DNA of 64,000 nucleotides, taken from positions 1 through 64,000 of the forward strand of contig CAZVYG010000003.1 of NCBI GenBank assembly GCA_964631605.1, in the 5' to 3' direction. The translations under genes and the position numbers were made by a program. This DNA is from JARKQH01 sp964631605 (GTDB taxonomy: Bacteria > Verrucomicrobiota > Verrucomicrobiia > Limisphaerales > UBA8199). The notes under the pieces were generated by a model. That model saw only the letters and a program-made list of their open reading frames with translations. It ran no database searches and was not told the DNA's origin. Of this stretch, positions 46,120 through 55,341 are shown in pieces. Numbering within the stretch: the stretch's first letter is position 1; each line of letters begins with the position of its first letter.

Positions 46120-48227
46120 GCGCCAGTCTCTCCGAACGGCAGTTGAAAATCAATTCTCGTGCCGTCGCCGGGTCGGCTCACGATGGCGCACCGCCCGCCG
46201 AGTTTTTCCATTCGGGTTTTCATGCTGGCCAACCCATCGCTGCCGGGCAGCGCCTGGCCCACCTCAAACCCCCGGCCATTGTCAGCCACCACAATGTTCA
46301 AGAGGTGGTCAGTCGCCGCCATTTCGATCCGGACTTCCGTGGCGGCGGAATGGCGGACGGCATTGTTCAGCGCTTCCTTGAAGGCGAGGAAGACGCTGTG
46401 CCGCACGCGGGAATCGAGCGATAAGGAGGGAAACGACTCCGCCACGTCCAATCGGCAGGCGATTCCCGCGAGGTTCAAGAAGCGCTGGGCAAAGAGCGAA
46501 TAATAGCTTGCGAGCGAGCCCACCGAGTCGTATTTGGGATTCACGGCCCAGACGATTTCGTCCAGTGTTGAAACCACGGAACGGACGACTTGCGGCAGTT
46601 GTTTCAGATACCGCTCGCGCTGTTCGGACGGCAGCGTGGGGTTGGCGGCGAGCGAGCCCAACATGCCGACTTCGGTGAGCTCGGCGCCGAGTTCATCATG
46701 CAAGTCCTGTGCGACCCGGGTGCGCTCCTCCTCGATCTCCCGGCGGCGCTCGGCGCGCTGGCGTTCCTGGATTTCCAGTTCCAGCGCCCGGGTGCGCTGG
46801 GCCACTTGCCGATGCAGGACGGCCACCCAACCGAAGGCCCCCAGCGCGGCCAAGGCAAGCGCGGCGGCTACATAGAGCACCTTCCTCAGTGTCCACCACG
46901 GCGGCGCGGCCAGCAGGGTGATGTCCGCTGGTGAGCGCAATTCGACCCGGAAGCCGCGCGCCTGCCAGTGCTCGCCCGCGTGCCAAGCACCGGGGTCAAT
47001 CCGGCAAATCCCCACTACCGCCAAGCGACTGCCGATGGGCAAAGCGGCAAAGACCTCCCGCGGACTGCGCTGCCGCTGGTACGCGTGGAAAATGATCTGC
47101 CCGTCCTCAAGAATCAAATACCGATCCGGTCCCACCAGCGCCTGGTCGAGCACCCGCCCGCTGACCCGAATCAACAGGCAGTCGTGTTGCCCTTTGAGCA
47201 CTTCCTTCGCGGTGAGAGTTTTCGGGCGGATTGAAGGCTGTCCCGGCAGCCTGCGGAAGACCGCATCCTGCAAGACCGGGGTATAGACTCCCTGGCCGAC
47301 GTAACCGGCGGCCTCCACCTGGTCGCCGGGTTGGAATAGCTCTTCCGAGCGTGTTCGCACCTCCACTCCTTGGTCACCTTCCTGGAGATAGGCCTTTTGT
47401 CCCGGCTCAAAGTAGGTCACCTCGCCTGCGATCTTGATGCGGGAACTGACGGGTTCATGCGGTGAGAATTGCAGCAGGCTGCCTATCGGCCGTGCCGGGC
47501 TGCTGAAGGGATCGGCCCGCGCCGGCTGGTCCACAATGAGGTAGTCAGGACGAGGCACCATCAAACGCACGGAGAACAACTGCCGCTTGCGATTGAACTG
47601 GGTTGAAACCACGCCCCGCACCCGCACCGTGCAATCAATCAAGCTCTGAGGTTGGCTGACGGGGAGTTCTTTGCAATACACCGCCACGCGGCCCCCGCTG
47701 GTGACCACCTCCAGTTGGTAATGCTGCGCCGCCGTCCGGAATTGGATGGAGCGTACGCTCCCCGAGATCTCCACGAACTGGCTGTCCTCCCGGCCGGTGG
47801 CAAGTCGCTCGTAGCTGACCGGCTTGGCTGTCGGCAGCGGGGCCTTGCCGATCATGGTGACCCGCTCAGGGACAACAATCGGAGCATATTCGCCCGGGCT
47901 GGTCACGCCCACCACTTCGATCAAGTCACCAGGCACGAGATTCGTCGGCGTCGCGGTCCCGTGCAGATAGATGCCTGCGGACTCATCCTGGACGAAGCGT
48001 GAAGAAATAACGGGGTCAAAAAACGTCACCACCCCCCGCAAGCGAACCCGATGCTTTTGAAGCGCTTGCTCGACCGTCAACTCCCGCACGGCCGCTGCCG
48101 TGCTCAATTCCTCTCCCGCAGACAGGAAAGGAAATACAGCCAGGCAGAGGACTGCAGGCCAGACGGCAAGCCTCCGCCGCCCACGGGAAGGTGGACTCGC
48201 ACGGATCGTGAAGGATGTAGCAGGCAT
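46116..48227 (-). CDS. Membrane sensor histidine kinase with duplicated beta-barrel sensor
   Basis: The 703-residue kinase has an N-terminal membrane/signal segment (20-37). Its large extracytoplasmic region (about 45-440) contains units such as HRVRLRGVVTFFDPVISSRFVQDESAGIYLHG and SRIKIAGEVTYFEPGQKAYLQEGDQGVEVRT, which look like repeated OB-fold-like modules. A transmembrane helix (about 447-471) and a short coiled coil follow. The HisKA_3 dimerisation domain has His510 in RVAQDLHDELGAE, and the HATPase_c domain has FKEALNNAVRHS and VVADNGRGF. The gene overlaps its response regulator by 4 bp. The ligand is unknown. Confidence 0.92.
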   Translation of the reverse strand: MPATSFTIRASPPSRGRRRLAVWPAVLCLAVFPFLSAGEELSTAAAVRELTVEQALQKHRVRLRGVVTFFDPVISSRFVQDESAGIYLHGTATPTNLVPGDLIEVVGVTSPGEYAPIVVPERVTMIGKAPLPTAKPVSYERLATGREDSQFVEISGSVRSIQFRTAAQHYQLEVVTSGGRVAVYCKELPVSQPQSLIDCTVRVRGVVSTQFNRKRQLFSVRLMVPRPDYLIVDQPARADPFSSPARPIGSLLQFSPHEPVSSRIKIAGEVTYFEPGQKAYLQEGDQGVEVRTRSEELFQPGDQVEAAGYVGQGVYTPVLQDAVFRRLPGQPSIRPKTLTAKEVLKGQHDCLLIRVSGRVLDQALVGPDRYLILEDGQIIFHAYQRQRSPREVFAALPIGSRLAVVGICRIDPGAWHAGEHWQARGFRVELRSPADITLLAAPPWWTLRKVLYVAAALALAALGAFGWVAVLHRQVAQRTRALELEIQERQRAERRREIEEERTRVAQDLHDELGAELTEVGMLGSLAANPTLPSEQRERYLKQLPQVVRSVVSTLDEIVWAVNPKYDSVGSLASYYSLFAQRFLNLAGIACRLDVAESFPSLSLDSRVRHSVFLAFKEALNNAVRHSAATEVRIEMAATDHLLNIVVADNGRGFEVGQALPGSDGLASMKTRMEKLGGRCAIVSRPGDGTRIDFQLPFGETGA

Positions 48228-48322
48228 ACTTCAGCCAATTCAGGCCGCACCATGAATCATGGACCCTCCGGCATGCGTAATCAATAGGCACATGGTGGAC
48301 AAGCGAACGCTCGACGACCGCC
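48220..48322 (+). repeat. Degenerate dispersed repeat, copy B
   Basis: This stretch is homologous to 38532-38635 (details at copy A). Its core AATCAATAGGCACATGG is at 48279-48295, and the repeat ends within the first codons of the histidine kinase gene, so it may include that gene's promoter region. Confidence 0.5.
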
Positions 48323-48450
48323 AAGGCTTGAAACTTGGACTGGCTTTGGGGTGGCTTTTGGCCTAGGGTATGCCCTCCCCCGCCCGGGGTTCTGGCGGAG
48401 CTACGCAGACGAATTCCACCAGCCCCCGGGGAGGTGTGAAAACTCGACTT

Positions 48451-51189
48451 ATGACCAGTGCCGAAATAAGACAATCATTCTTGGATTTCTTCAAATCGAA
48501 GCAGCACACGATTGTGCCGTCTTCGAGCCTGTTGCCCGATTCGCCGAACCTGTTGTTTACCAATGCGGGGATGAACCAGTTCGTGCCGATCTTTCTGGGC
48601 CAACGCCCGGCTGACGTGTCGAAATGGGCCGGGGCCGTGCCCGGTTTGGACACGCGCGCGGCGGACACGCAGAAATGCATTCGGGCCGGCGGCAAGCACA
48701 ACGACCTGGAGGACGTCGGGCTGGACACCTATCACCACACGTTTTTTGAAATGCTCGGCAACTGGTCCTTCGGCGACTATTTCAAAAAGGAGGCCATTGA
48801 CTGGGCCTGGGAGCTGATTACTGAAGTCTGGAGATTCCCGCGGAACCGTCTTTACGCCACGGTCTATTCCCCGGACCAGGCCAAGGGCGACCCAAGTGAG
48901 TTTGATCAGGAAGCCCATGATCTTTGGGCGGCGAAGTTCCGCGCGGCAGGGCTGGACCCGCGCGTCCACATTGTCCCTGGGGGCAAGAAGGACAATTTTT
49001 GGATGATGGGTGACACGGGACCCTGCGGTCCCTGCAGCGAGATTCATGTGGACCTGACGCCACAAGGCGACACCAAAGGGCGGTTGGTGAATCAGGGCAC
49101 GGCGGAGTGCATCGAGATTTGGAACCTGGTGTTCATTCAGTTCAACGCCAACCCGGATGGGAGCTTTTCACCGCTGCCGGCGCGGCATGTGGACACGGGC
49201 ATGGGTTTCGAGCGCGTGACGGGCATCATTCAGAATACGCGGAACTTCACCGATTTCAGCCGGGTGATCTCGAACTACGAGACGGACATTTTTCGTCCGT
49301 TGTTCGACCGCATTGAGCAATTGAGCGGCAGGCGTTACGGCTCGACTTTGCCGGCGGCCGGCAGCCCCGGGAAGACGGAGCAGGAGCGCGTGGATGTGGC
49401 ATTCCGGGTGATTGCCGATCACATTCGCACGCTGAGCTTTGCGATTGCCGATGGCATCCAGCCGGGCAACACCGACCGGAATTACGTGTTGCGGCGCATC
49501 CTGCGGCGCGCCGTGCGATATGGGCGGTCGCTGGGTCTGCACGAGCCGTTCTTTTACAAACTGGTGCCCGTGCTGGCCGACACCATGGGCCATGTGTTCC
49601 CGGAAATCCGCGCCCGACGGGAGCAGGTCGAGGAGACCATCCAACGCGAGGAAGAGGCCTTCAATCGCACGCTGGACCGCGGCATCGAGCTGTTCCAGGA
49701 GGAGGTTGAGACCCTTCGCGGCAGTCAGCTCGGAGGGGAATTCGCCTTCAAGCTTTATGATACTTACGGTTTTCCGCTCGATCTGACTGAGCTGATGGCC
49801 CGGGAGCGCGGGCTGACGGTCGAAGTGGCGGAGTTCAATCGGCTGATGGATGAGCAAAAGGCCCGAGCCCGCGCGGCGCAAAAGAAGGAAGTGATCGAGC
49901 TGTCCCAGATCGAAACGGCCATTCCCACCGCGTTTCTGGGGTATGACCGGCTCGAGACCAACGCCAAGGTTGTGGACGTGGTGCGCGTCAAACAGAGGAC
50001 GGCGGTGATCCTCGAGTCCTCCCCGTTCTACGCGGAGATGGGCGGACAGGTGGGCGACACGGGCGAATTGCGCGTCGGCGGCCGGCTTTGGCGGGTGGCC
50101 GACACCCAGAAGGCGGGCAATACGTGGCTCCATTTCCTGGAGTCCAGCGCTGGGGAGCCGAACGCGCCGGCGGTCGGCAGCGAAGTCACGCTGGCGGTGG
50201 ACCGCCCGCGTCGCGAGGCGATCCAGAGGCATCACACCGTCACGCACCTGTTGCACTGGGCGCTGCATGAGGTGGTCAGCCGTGACGCGGTGCAAAAAGG
50301 GTCCTATGTCGGCCCGGACAAGCTCACGTTCGATTTCAGCAGCGCGCCACTGACGCCGCAGCAGGTGCTGGACGTCGAGCGGCTGGTCAATGAGCGCATT
50401 CTGGAGAACGCGCCGGTGAGCTGGACCGAGGTGAAGTACAACCACATCAAGGACCGCAGGGACATCATGCAGTTTTTTGGCGAGAAATACGGGGATTGGG
50501 TCCGGGTCGTCCAGATCGGCGGCGAACCCACCTCGTTGAATGGCTACTCAATGGAGCTGTGTGGCGGCACGCACACGCGCGCAACCGGCGAGATTGGGCT
50601 GTTCCGCATCGCCGCCGAGTCCGCGATAGCGGCCGGGATTCGCCGCATCGAGGCCGTTTCGGGCCTGGAAGCCTACCGGCGAGCCAACGAGGAATTGCGC
50701 CTGCTGCGAACGCTGGCCGACAAGGTGAACTCGCCCGTGGGCGAGCTGGAGAAAAAGATCGAGTCGCTCCTGGTCCATCAGAAGGAGATGGAGAAGCAAC
50801 TCAAAGCAATGCAACAAAAGCAGGCGGCGGACGCTGCCCGGAGCCTCGCGGCCAAAGCCCGGATGATGGGCAACACCCGGGTGCTGATCGAGAATCTCGG
50901 GGCCGCGGATGGTGATTTTCTGCAGGCGGTGGCGGACGGTCTCAAGGGGTCGTTCGAGGGGGTGGTGGTGCTGGGAGGAACGGCCAATGGCGCGGTGGCG
51001 CTGGTGGCGACGGTGTCGCCGTCGCTCACGAAGCAATACCAGGCCGGCAAGATTATCCAAGCCATCGCTCCGATTGTGGGCGGCAAGGGCGGGGGCCGTC
51101 CCGACAACGCTCGCGGCGGCGGCAAAGAGATCAGCAAGCTTGACGAAGCCCTGGCCAAGGCGCTTTCCTTGGTTAAGTCACAGCCATAA
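48451..51189 (+). CDS. alaS: Alanyl-tRNA synthetase
   Basis: The 912-residue class II synthetase charges tRNA-Ala. The catalytic domain starts TSAEIRQSFLDFFKSKQHTIVPSSSLLP and includes FTNAGMNQFVPIFLG and MMGDTGPCGPCSEIH. The editing domain has the HxxxH motif in HHTVTHLLH (about 594-602) and CGGTH at 704-708 for zinc. The C-terminal DHHA1-like domain has the Gly-rich GGKGGGRPDNARGGG. The ATG at 48451 starts at the conserved N terminus; an in-frame GTG at 48436 lies closer to GGAGGTG and could be used, adding five residues. The next gene follows after 12 bp. Confidence 0.97.
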   Translation: MTSAEIRQSFLDFFKSKQHTIVPSSSLLPDSPNLLFTNAGMNQFVPIFLGQRPADVSKWAGAVPGLDTRAADTQKCIRAGGKHNDLEDVGLDTYHHTFFEMLGNWSFGDYFKKEAIDWAWELITEVWRFPRNRLYATVYSPDQAKGDPSEFDQEAHDLWAAKFRAAGLDPRVHIVPGGKKDNFWMMGDTGPCGPCSEIHVDLTPQGDTKGRLVNQGTAECIEIWNLVFIQFNANPDGSFSPLPARHVDTGMGFERVTGIIQNTRNFTDFSRVISNYETDIFRPLFDRIEQLSGRRYGSTLPAAGSPGKTEQERVDVAFRVIADHIRTLSFAIADGIQPGNTDRNYVLRRILRRAVRYGRSLGLHEPFFYKLVPVLADTMGHVFPEIRARREQVEETIQREEEAFNRTLDRGIELFQEEVETLRGSQLGGEFAFKLYDTYGFPLDLTELMARERGLTVEVAEFNRLMDEQKARARAAQKKEVIELSQIETAIPTAFLGYDRLETNAKVVDVVRVKQRTAVILESSPFYAEMGGQVGDTGELRVGGRLWRVADTQKAGNTWLHFLESSAGEPNAPAVGSEVTLAVDRPRREAIQRHHTVTHLLHWALHEVVSRDAVQKGSYVGPDKLTFDFSSAPLTPQQVLDVERLVNERILENAPVSWTEVKYNHIKDRRDIMQFFGEKYGDWVRVVQIGGEPTSLNGYSMELCGGTHTRATGEIGLFRIAAESAIAAGIRRIEAVSGLEAYRRANEELRLLRTLADKVNSPVGELEKKIESLLVHQKEMEKQLKAMQQKQAADAARSLAAKARMMGNTRVLIENLGAADGDFLQAVADGLKGSFEGVVVLGGTANGAVALVATVSPSLTKQYQAGKIIQAIAPIVGGKGGGRPDNARGGGKEISKLDEALAKALSLVKSQP

Positions 51190-51201
51190 CTGAATAAACC
51201 T

Positions 51202-52557
51202 ATGAACGCTTCGGAATCCCGGCCATCCCCTCTCACCACCCGTCGTCAATTCCTTCGGACTTCCGGCGCCGCTCTGGCCGGAACGGCTTTAGCGGCGGGG
51301 GTCGTCCGCCCCGGCTACGCCGCGGAGGACAACACCCTGCGGATTGCGTTGGTGGGCTGTGGCGGGCGGGGCACCGGGGCCGCCGCGCAAGCGCTTTCGA
51401 CGAAGGGTCCTACGCGGCTCTGGGCGATGGCCGACGTGTTCGCCGACCGCGTTGCGAACAGTCTGGCCAGCGTCGCCAAGGGCCGCGAGGGCCAGATTGA
51501 AGTTCCGCCCGAGCGCCAATTCGTCGGCTTGGACGGGTATCGCAAAGCGATGGATGCGCTCCGCCCCGGGGATGTGGTTTTGCTGGCCACGCCGCCGGCG
51601 TTTCGGCCGTTGCATTTCGAGTATGCGGTCGAAAAGGGGCTGAATGTCTTCATGGAAAAATCCTTCGCGGTGGACGCTCCGGGCATCCGACGAGTGCTTA
51701 AGACCGGGGAAGCCGCCCGTCAAAAGAACCTGAAAGTGGCCGGCGGTCTGATGAGCCGCCATTCTCCGCAGCTTGAGGCTGCCATTCAGCAGGTCCAGGA
51801 CGGCGTGATTGGCGAACTGATTACCTGTTACGCGTATCGCATGCACGGGCCGGTGGGCTTGCGTCCGAAACCGGCGGGCCTGACGGAGCTGGCGCATCAA
51901 ATCGCCAACTACAGTTGTTTTACGTGGCTGAACGGCAGTTTCCTGGTGGATTGGCTGATCCACAACATTGACGTTTGTTGCTGGGCCAAGAACGCGTGGC
52001 CGGTGTCGGTCCAGGGCATGGGCGGACGACAGGTTCGGCAGGAACCGGACCAGCTTTTCGATCATTACGCGGCCGAATATCACTTCGAGGACGGGACGCG
52101 GATGATTGCCCAGGGGCGGCACATTGCCAGGTGTTGGGACTTTTTTGGGGATGTCCTGCACGGGACAAAAGGCATGGGAATCCTGGGCGAGGGCCAGCCC
52201 AAGCCGCGGTTGTTCAAGGGCCACAGGCCGCTGTCGGAAAACCTCATCTGGAGTTACAAGGGCCCGGAGGCGGACCCGTATCAGCGGGAACACGATTTGT
52301 TTTTTGCGGCCATCCGCAACGACGAGCCCTACAACGAGACCGAACGCTGTGCCAAAGCCTGTTTCACGGCCATCATGGGCCGGATGGCCTGCGAGTCCGG
52401 GGTCATGGTGACGTGGCAGGAGGCATTCGCATCCCAGCTCGAGCTGGCGCCGGGACTGGAGCGATTGACGCTGGACTCTCCGCCGCCGCCTTCCGCCGCG
52501 CCGGACAACCTTGGCAAATACCCGGTGGCCATGCCGGGGCAGACGGTGGCGCTCTGA
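51202..52557 (+). CDS. TAT-exported Gfo/Idh/MocA oxidoreductase
   Basis: The 451-residue protein has a twin-arginine signal (TTRRQFLRTS at residues 12-21, followed by a hydrophobic stretch ending AAGVVRPGYAAE). A Gfo/Idh/MocA dehydrogenase domain follows: VGCGGRGTGAAAQ as NAD(P) motif, MEKSFAVDAPGIRRV in place of the EKP loop, and VDWLIHNIDVCCWAKN as the C-domain metal-free sugar site. TAT export means it folds with its cofactor before secretion. Such proteins are frequent in Verrucomicrobia and Planctomycetes and are thought to oxidise or rearrange sugars in the periplasm. It starts 12 bp after alaS, and a hydrolase-like gene converges 26 bp downstream. Confidence 0.88.
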   Translation: MNASESRPSPLTTRRQFLRTSGAALAGTALAAGVVRPGYAAEDNTLRIALVGCGGRGTGAAAQALSTKGPTRLWAMADVFADRVANSLASVAKGREGQIEVPPERQFVGLDGYRKAMDALRPGDVVLLATPPAFRPLHFEYAVEKGLNVFMEKSFAVDAPGIRRVLKTGEAARQKNLKVAGGLMSRHSPQLEAAIQQVQDGVIGELITCYAYRMHGPVGLRPKPAGLTELAHQIANYSCFTWLNGSFLVDWLIHNIDVCCWAKNAWPVSVQGMGGRQVRQEPDQLFDHYAAEYHFEDGTRMIAQGRHIARCWDFFGDVLHGTKGMGILGEGQPKPRLFKGHRPLSENLIWSYKGPEADPYQREHDLFFAAIRNDEPYNETERCAKACFTAIMGRMACESGVMVTWQEAFASQLELAPGLERLTLDSPPPPSAAPDNLGKYPVAMPGQTVAL

Positions 52558-52583
52558 ACCGCAGAGCCGCTCGAGCAGTTGAG

Positions 52584-54251
52584 TTACCGGCGGATGAGGG
52601 CGATTTCGCCCCAGTAGGCCGCTTCGTAGGCCCAGCCGGTGGGCTGGTTGACGAGTTCGAGTTTGACTTTCTTGCCGGCGAAGGCGCTGAGATCAACCTC
52701 CTCGGTTAACCAACCGCCGGTGGCGGTTTTGGGGCCGACGGTTTTGCGGAGGAGTTGCTCGCCGTTGGCGCGCACCACCAGGTCAAAATCTCCATTCGGG
52801 TCGTGACCGATCACGATACGCAGGATGTGCTTCCCGCCGGGGGCAAGCGTCAACTGGCGGGAAAGTTTGCAGCCGGTCTGCGGGTCCGCCGGATGAGTGA
52901 CCAGAACCCGTTTGCGTCCCCCGAACTCCGGGCGCAGGCCCGGGTCCATTTCCGCGCCGCAATCCTCGATCTTCCACCCCGGCGCAAAGGCCGCGACGGC
53001 GGCCGGCATTTGGTCTGGGAGGTTGGATTTGGTGATTTTCGCCATTTCCTCAGGAGTGTAGCGGCTGTTGGCGATGGGCCCCGGGGCCGAACTCAGTTGA
53101 AGCGGGCTGGGCCGCACCGGAGTGACCGGAATGACGAATACCTCCTCGCCCGCGGCGTCCCGCTCGATGGCGCCGCCGGCGGCGACGACAATCTGGCGGG
53201 CGAGTTTCTCGCACACATCCAGCAGCCTGGGAAAATTATAGGCGGTATGGCTGAAGACACGCTGCTCGTCGAGTTCGCGGGAAAACTCCGGGGGCAGTTT
53301 TGAGAAACCGATGGTTGTGAAGAGGACGCCGGCGGCGCTCGAGGGGTTGCAGTCCGAATCCTGGCCGCAACGGCAGGAGATGATCATGGTTTGGAGGAGG
53401 TCGCCTTTCCCGTAAAGCAGGCCCATCAGGACGTAGGCGCCGTTGATTTTGCAATCAATCCCGCCGTTGGAAGCTTTCTGGTATTGCGGGTTTTCCCGAT
53501 ACTTGGCCTGGGCGAGCCGCCAGGTCTGTTCCCAATCGTCCGGGTGGGCGCGGTGCCAGGCGAGCATGTCGCGAACCATCTCGGCGTATTGGCTGGCTGC
53601 GGGAATGGCGGCGAGGGCGGTTTCGATGATTCTTACGGGATTGGTTTCGAAGAAGGCGACGGCATACATTGCGCCGACGAACTGGCCGGCATACATGCCG
53701 TCTCCATAGTTCATGAGGCGCCCGAACTTTTCGCCCATGTCCACCGCGTTTTGGGGGAGGCCGGGGGCGATCAGCCCGGAGAAATCCGCCTCGATCTGGT
53801 AGTCAATGTCGTTGGGACACTTGTTGAATTGCGGATGGCTGGAGTCGGGGGGGGCGATGCCTTTGCGAAGGTTGATGCGGCCTGCGTTATTGGCGCACCA
53901 GAGGGGGTAACCGCTGTTGGCGAAATCAATGCCGGCCTGCCGGATCGAGACATTCAAGCCATGCTCCTCCAACGTCCGCAGAAACGTCATCTCGACATAA
54001 AGGTCATCCTGGCCGAAGGCGTCGTTGATCATCTTCGGCTGCCACTTCGGGACCGCGTCGGCGGGGATGATTTTGTCCTTCCACTTGAACTCCGTGGGAC
54101 CGCCGAGGGCGACGCCGGCGATTTGGCCGATCCAACCGGCTTTCATCCGGTCGCGGTATTCCTTGATGGGCAACCGCAGCGTTTCGGCGGCGGGCGCGGT
54201 CAGGATCGAGAACGCGAGGGTGGCGATCAGAGGCAGCGAGCGAGCGTGCAT
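52584..54251 (-). CDS. Secreted ADP-ribosylglycohydrolase-fold protein
   Basis: The 555-residue protein has a signal peptide (LPLIATLAFSILTAPAAE). An ADP-ribosylglycohydrolase-like domain follows: GWIGQIAGVALGG at residues 39-51, FGQDDLYVEMTFLRTLEEHG as the first acidic metal-binding motif, and CGQDSDCNPSSAAGVLFTTIGF as the second DxD-type motif. The C-terminal part (about residues 430-555) is beta-rich and looks like a carbohydrate-binding or NPCBM-like module. Cytoplasmic members remove ADP-ribose from proteins. An exported one cannot have that substrate readily, so sugar or glycoside hydrolysis is a better guess. Confidence 0.8.
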   Translation of the reverse strand: MHARSLPLIATLAFSILTAPAAETLRLPIKEYRDRMKAGWIGQIAGVALGGPTEFKWKDKIIPADAVPKWQPKMINDAFGQDDLYVEMTFLRTLEEHGLNVSIRQAGIDFANSGYPLWCANNAGRINLRKGIAPPDSSHPQFNKCPNDIDYQIEADFSGLIAPGLPQNAVDMGEKFGRLMNYGDGMYAGQFVGAMYAVAFFETNPVRIIETALAAIPAASQYAEMVRDMLAWHRAHPDDWEQTWRLAQAKYRENPQYQKASNGGIDCKINGAYVLMGLLYGKGDLLQTMIISCRCGQDSDCNPSSAAGVLFTTIGFSKLPPEFSRELDEQRVFSHTAYNFPRLLDVCEKLARQIVVAAGGAIERDAAGEEVFVIPVTPVRPSPLQLSSAPGPIANSRYTPEEMAKITKSNLPDQMPAAVAAFAPGWKIEDCGAEMDPGLRPEFGGRKRVLVTHPADPQTGCKLSRQLTLAPGGKHILRIVIGHDPNGDFDLVVRANGEQLLRKTVGPKTATGGWLTEEVDLSAFAGKKVKLELVNQPTGWAYEAAYWGEIALIRR

Positions 54252-54412
54252 GGGGAGTCAATCCGTTGGCGGGATGGGGCGAAACAGAACGCCCGGCCGC
54301 TGCCGCAACCGGTCGGCGAGGCGCAAGAGGCGTTCCGGCCCAGAATCCATTTACTGGACAGATTGGCCTGATCCCCAGCGCAGATCAAGGCTCGAGGCGT
54401 GCGTTCGCCTGA

Positions 54413-55168
54413 TCAGGTCGCGGGCTTGCGCTGGGCGACGGTCCAGTCAAAGATCAGTTTCACGTCGTCGCCGGTCTTGATCATGCCGAGCGCCAGCGCC
54501 GGAGCGGGAGGCTCGATTTTGAAATCGGTCATCTTCACACTCACCGACCCGGTAATGCGCAGCCGATTCTCACCCAGCGGCGTGATGTTCACCGGCATCG
54601 AAATCGCGTTGGTCACCCCTGCCACCGCCAACTCGCCTTTGGCGTCGAAGACGTACGGCGCGTCCTTGGATTTGGCCGGTTCCTTGAGCGTCAGCTCGGT
54701 CAGACGATAGAAAATGCGCGGAAACTCCTGCGCCTTGAGTTTCTCATACATGATGTCGTCCATCTTGGTGCTGTAGGGCTTGCCGTCCTTTTCGACGCTG
54801 GCCATCGAGCGGACCGGGATGAAGGCTTCGACCTTGGCCTGAACTTTGCCGGGGGTGGCGGGCTGGCCGGGTTCGACCGGGAAGCCGGGGCCCACTTCCA
54901 TGTAGCCGCCGATCAGTTTGCCCTCGACCTGCCAGTCGTGGATGTTCGAGGTGCCTTCGATGCGCACCTTGAGCGTGCCCGGCTTGGAATCAAAGCGGAG
55001 GGTTGAGCCAGCGGAGGTTGTGGCATCCGGGGTGGCGTTTGGGAGCGCTGCGTTGGTTGCGGGCGGCGCATCAGGCGTGAGAGGTTCCTGGCCGGGCTTG
55101 CCACAGCCCATCAGCGAGATCAGCGCCAAGGCGGTTCCGATGCGGAAAAGTCTTCCGGGCTTTTTCAT
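54413..55168 (-). CDS. YceI-family lipoprotein
   Basis: The 251-residue protein has a lipoprotein signal (RIGTALALISLMGC, lipobox LMGC). An Ala/Pro/Thr-rich linker of about 40 residues and then a YceI lipocalin-like domain follow: RFDSKPGTLKVRIEGTSNIHDW, YMEVGPGFPVEPGQ, MDDIMYEKLKAQEFPRI, FDAKGELAVAGVTN and KMTDFKIEPP. YceI proteins bind polyisoprenoids in a hydrophobic pocket in the periplasm. The mature domain is identical over 573 bp, except for one base, to the next gene, but the N terminus and last residues differ. The ATG at 55168 begins the lipoprotein signal. Confidence 0.9.
   Translation of the reverse strand: MKKPGRLFRIGTALALISLMGCGKPGQEPLTPDAPPATNAALPNATPDATTSAGSTLRFDSKPGTLKVRIEGTSNIHDWQVEGKLIGGYMEVGPGFPVEPGQPATPGKVQAKVEAFIPVRSMASVEKDGKPYSTKMDDIMYEKLKAQEFPRIFYRLTELTLKEPAKSKDAPYVFDAKGELAVAGVTNAISMPVNITPLGENRLRITGSVSVKMTDFKIEPPAPALALGMIKTGDDVKLIFDWTVAQRKPAT
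54426..54998. repeat. Near-identical 573-bp repeat, copy 1 (YceI domain of the lipoprotein gene)
   Basis: Bases 54426-54998 match 55355-55927 at a constant offset of 929 with a single difference (54976 T versus 55905 C, giving Thr versus Ala in the protein). The identity begins at the RFDSKPG codons and ends a few codons before the stop, so it covers the mature YceI domain. The signal peptides and stop regions are unrelated. Confidence 0.97.
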
Positions 55169-55270
55169 AAGCAATGTCTGGTTTGTGCGGTCTGTGGGAT
55201 TAGACGGGCCGTGTGAGGAGGTCATTCGCCGGAAACTCCTCCCCAAAAAGGGGTAGAGGTTCACAGGCCT

Positions 55271-55309
55271 GTAAACAAAACGGCCAGATCCGAGTATTCA
55301 GACCTGGCC
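55271..55309 (-). terminator. Intrinsic terminator of the second YceI gene
   Basis: On the minus strand a 12-bp stem with two wobble pairs (55309-55298 with 55293-55282) closes over a 4-nt loop and is followed by GTTTTGTTTAC (55281-55271). It lies about 30 bp after the stop codon at 55342. The plus strand also shows five T after the stem, so it may work both ways. Confidence 0.8.
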
Positions 55310-55341
55310 GGCAGTTTTTGGGGAGCCGTTAAAACCGTCGG

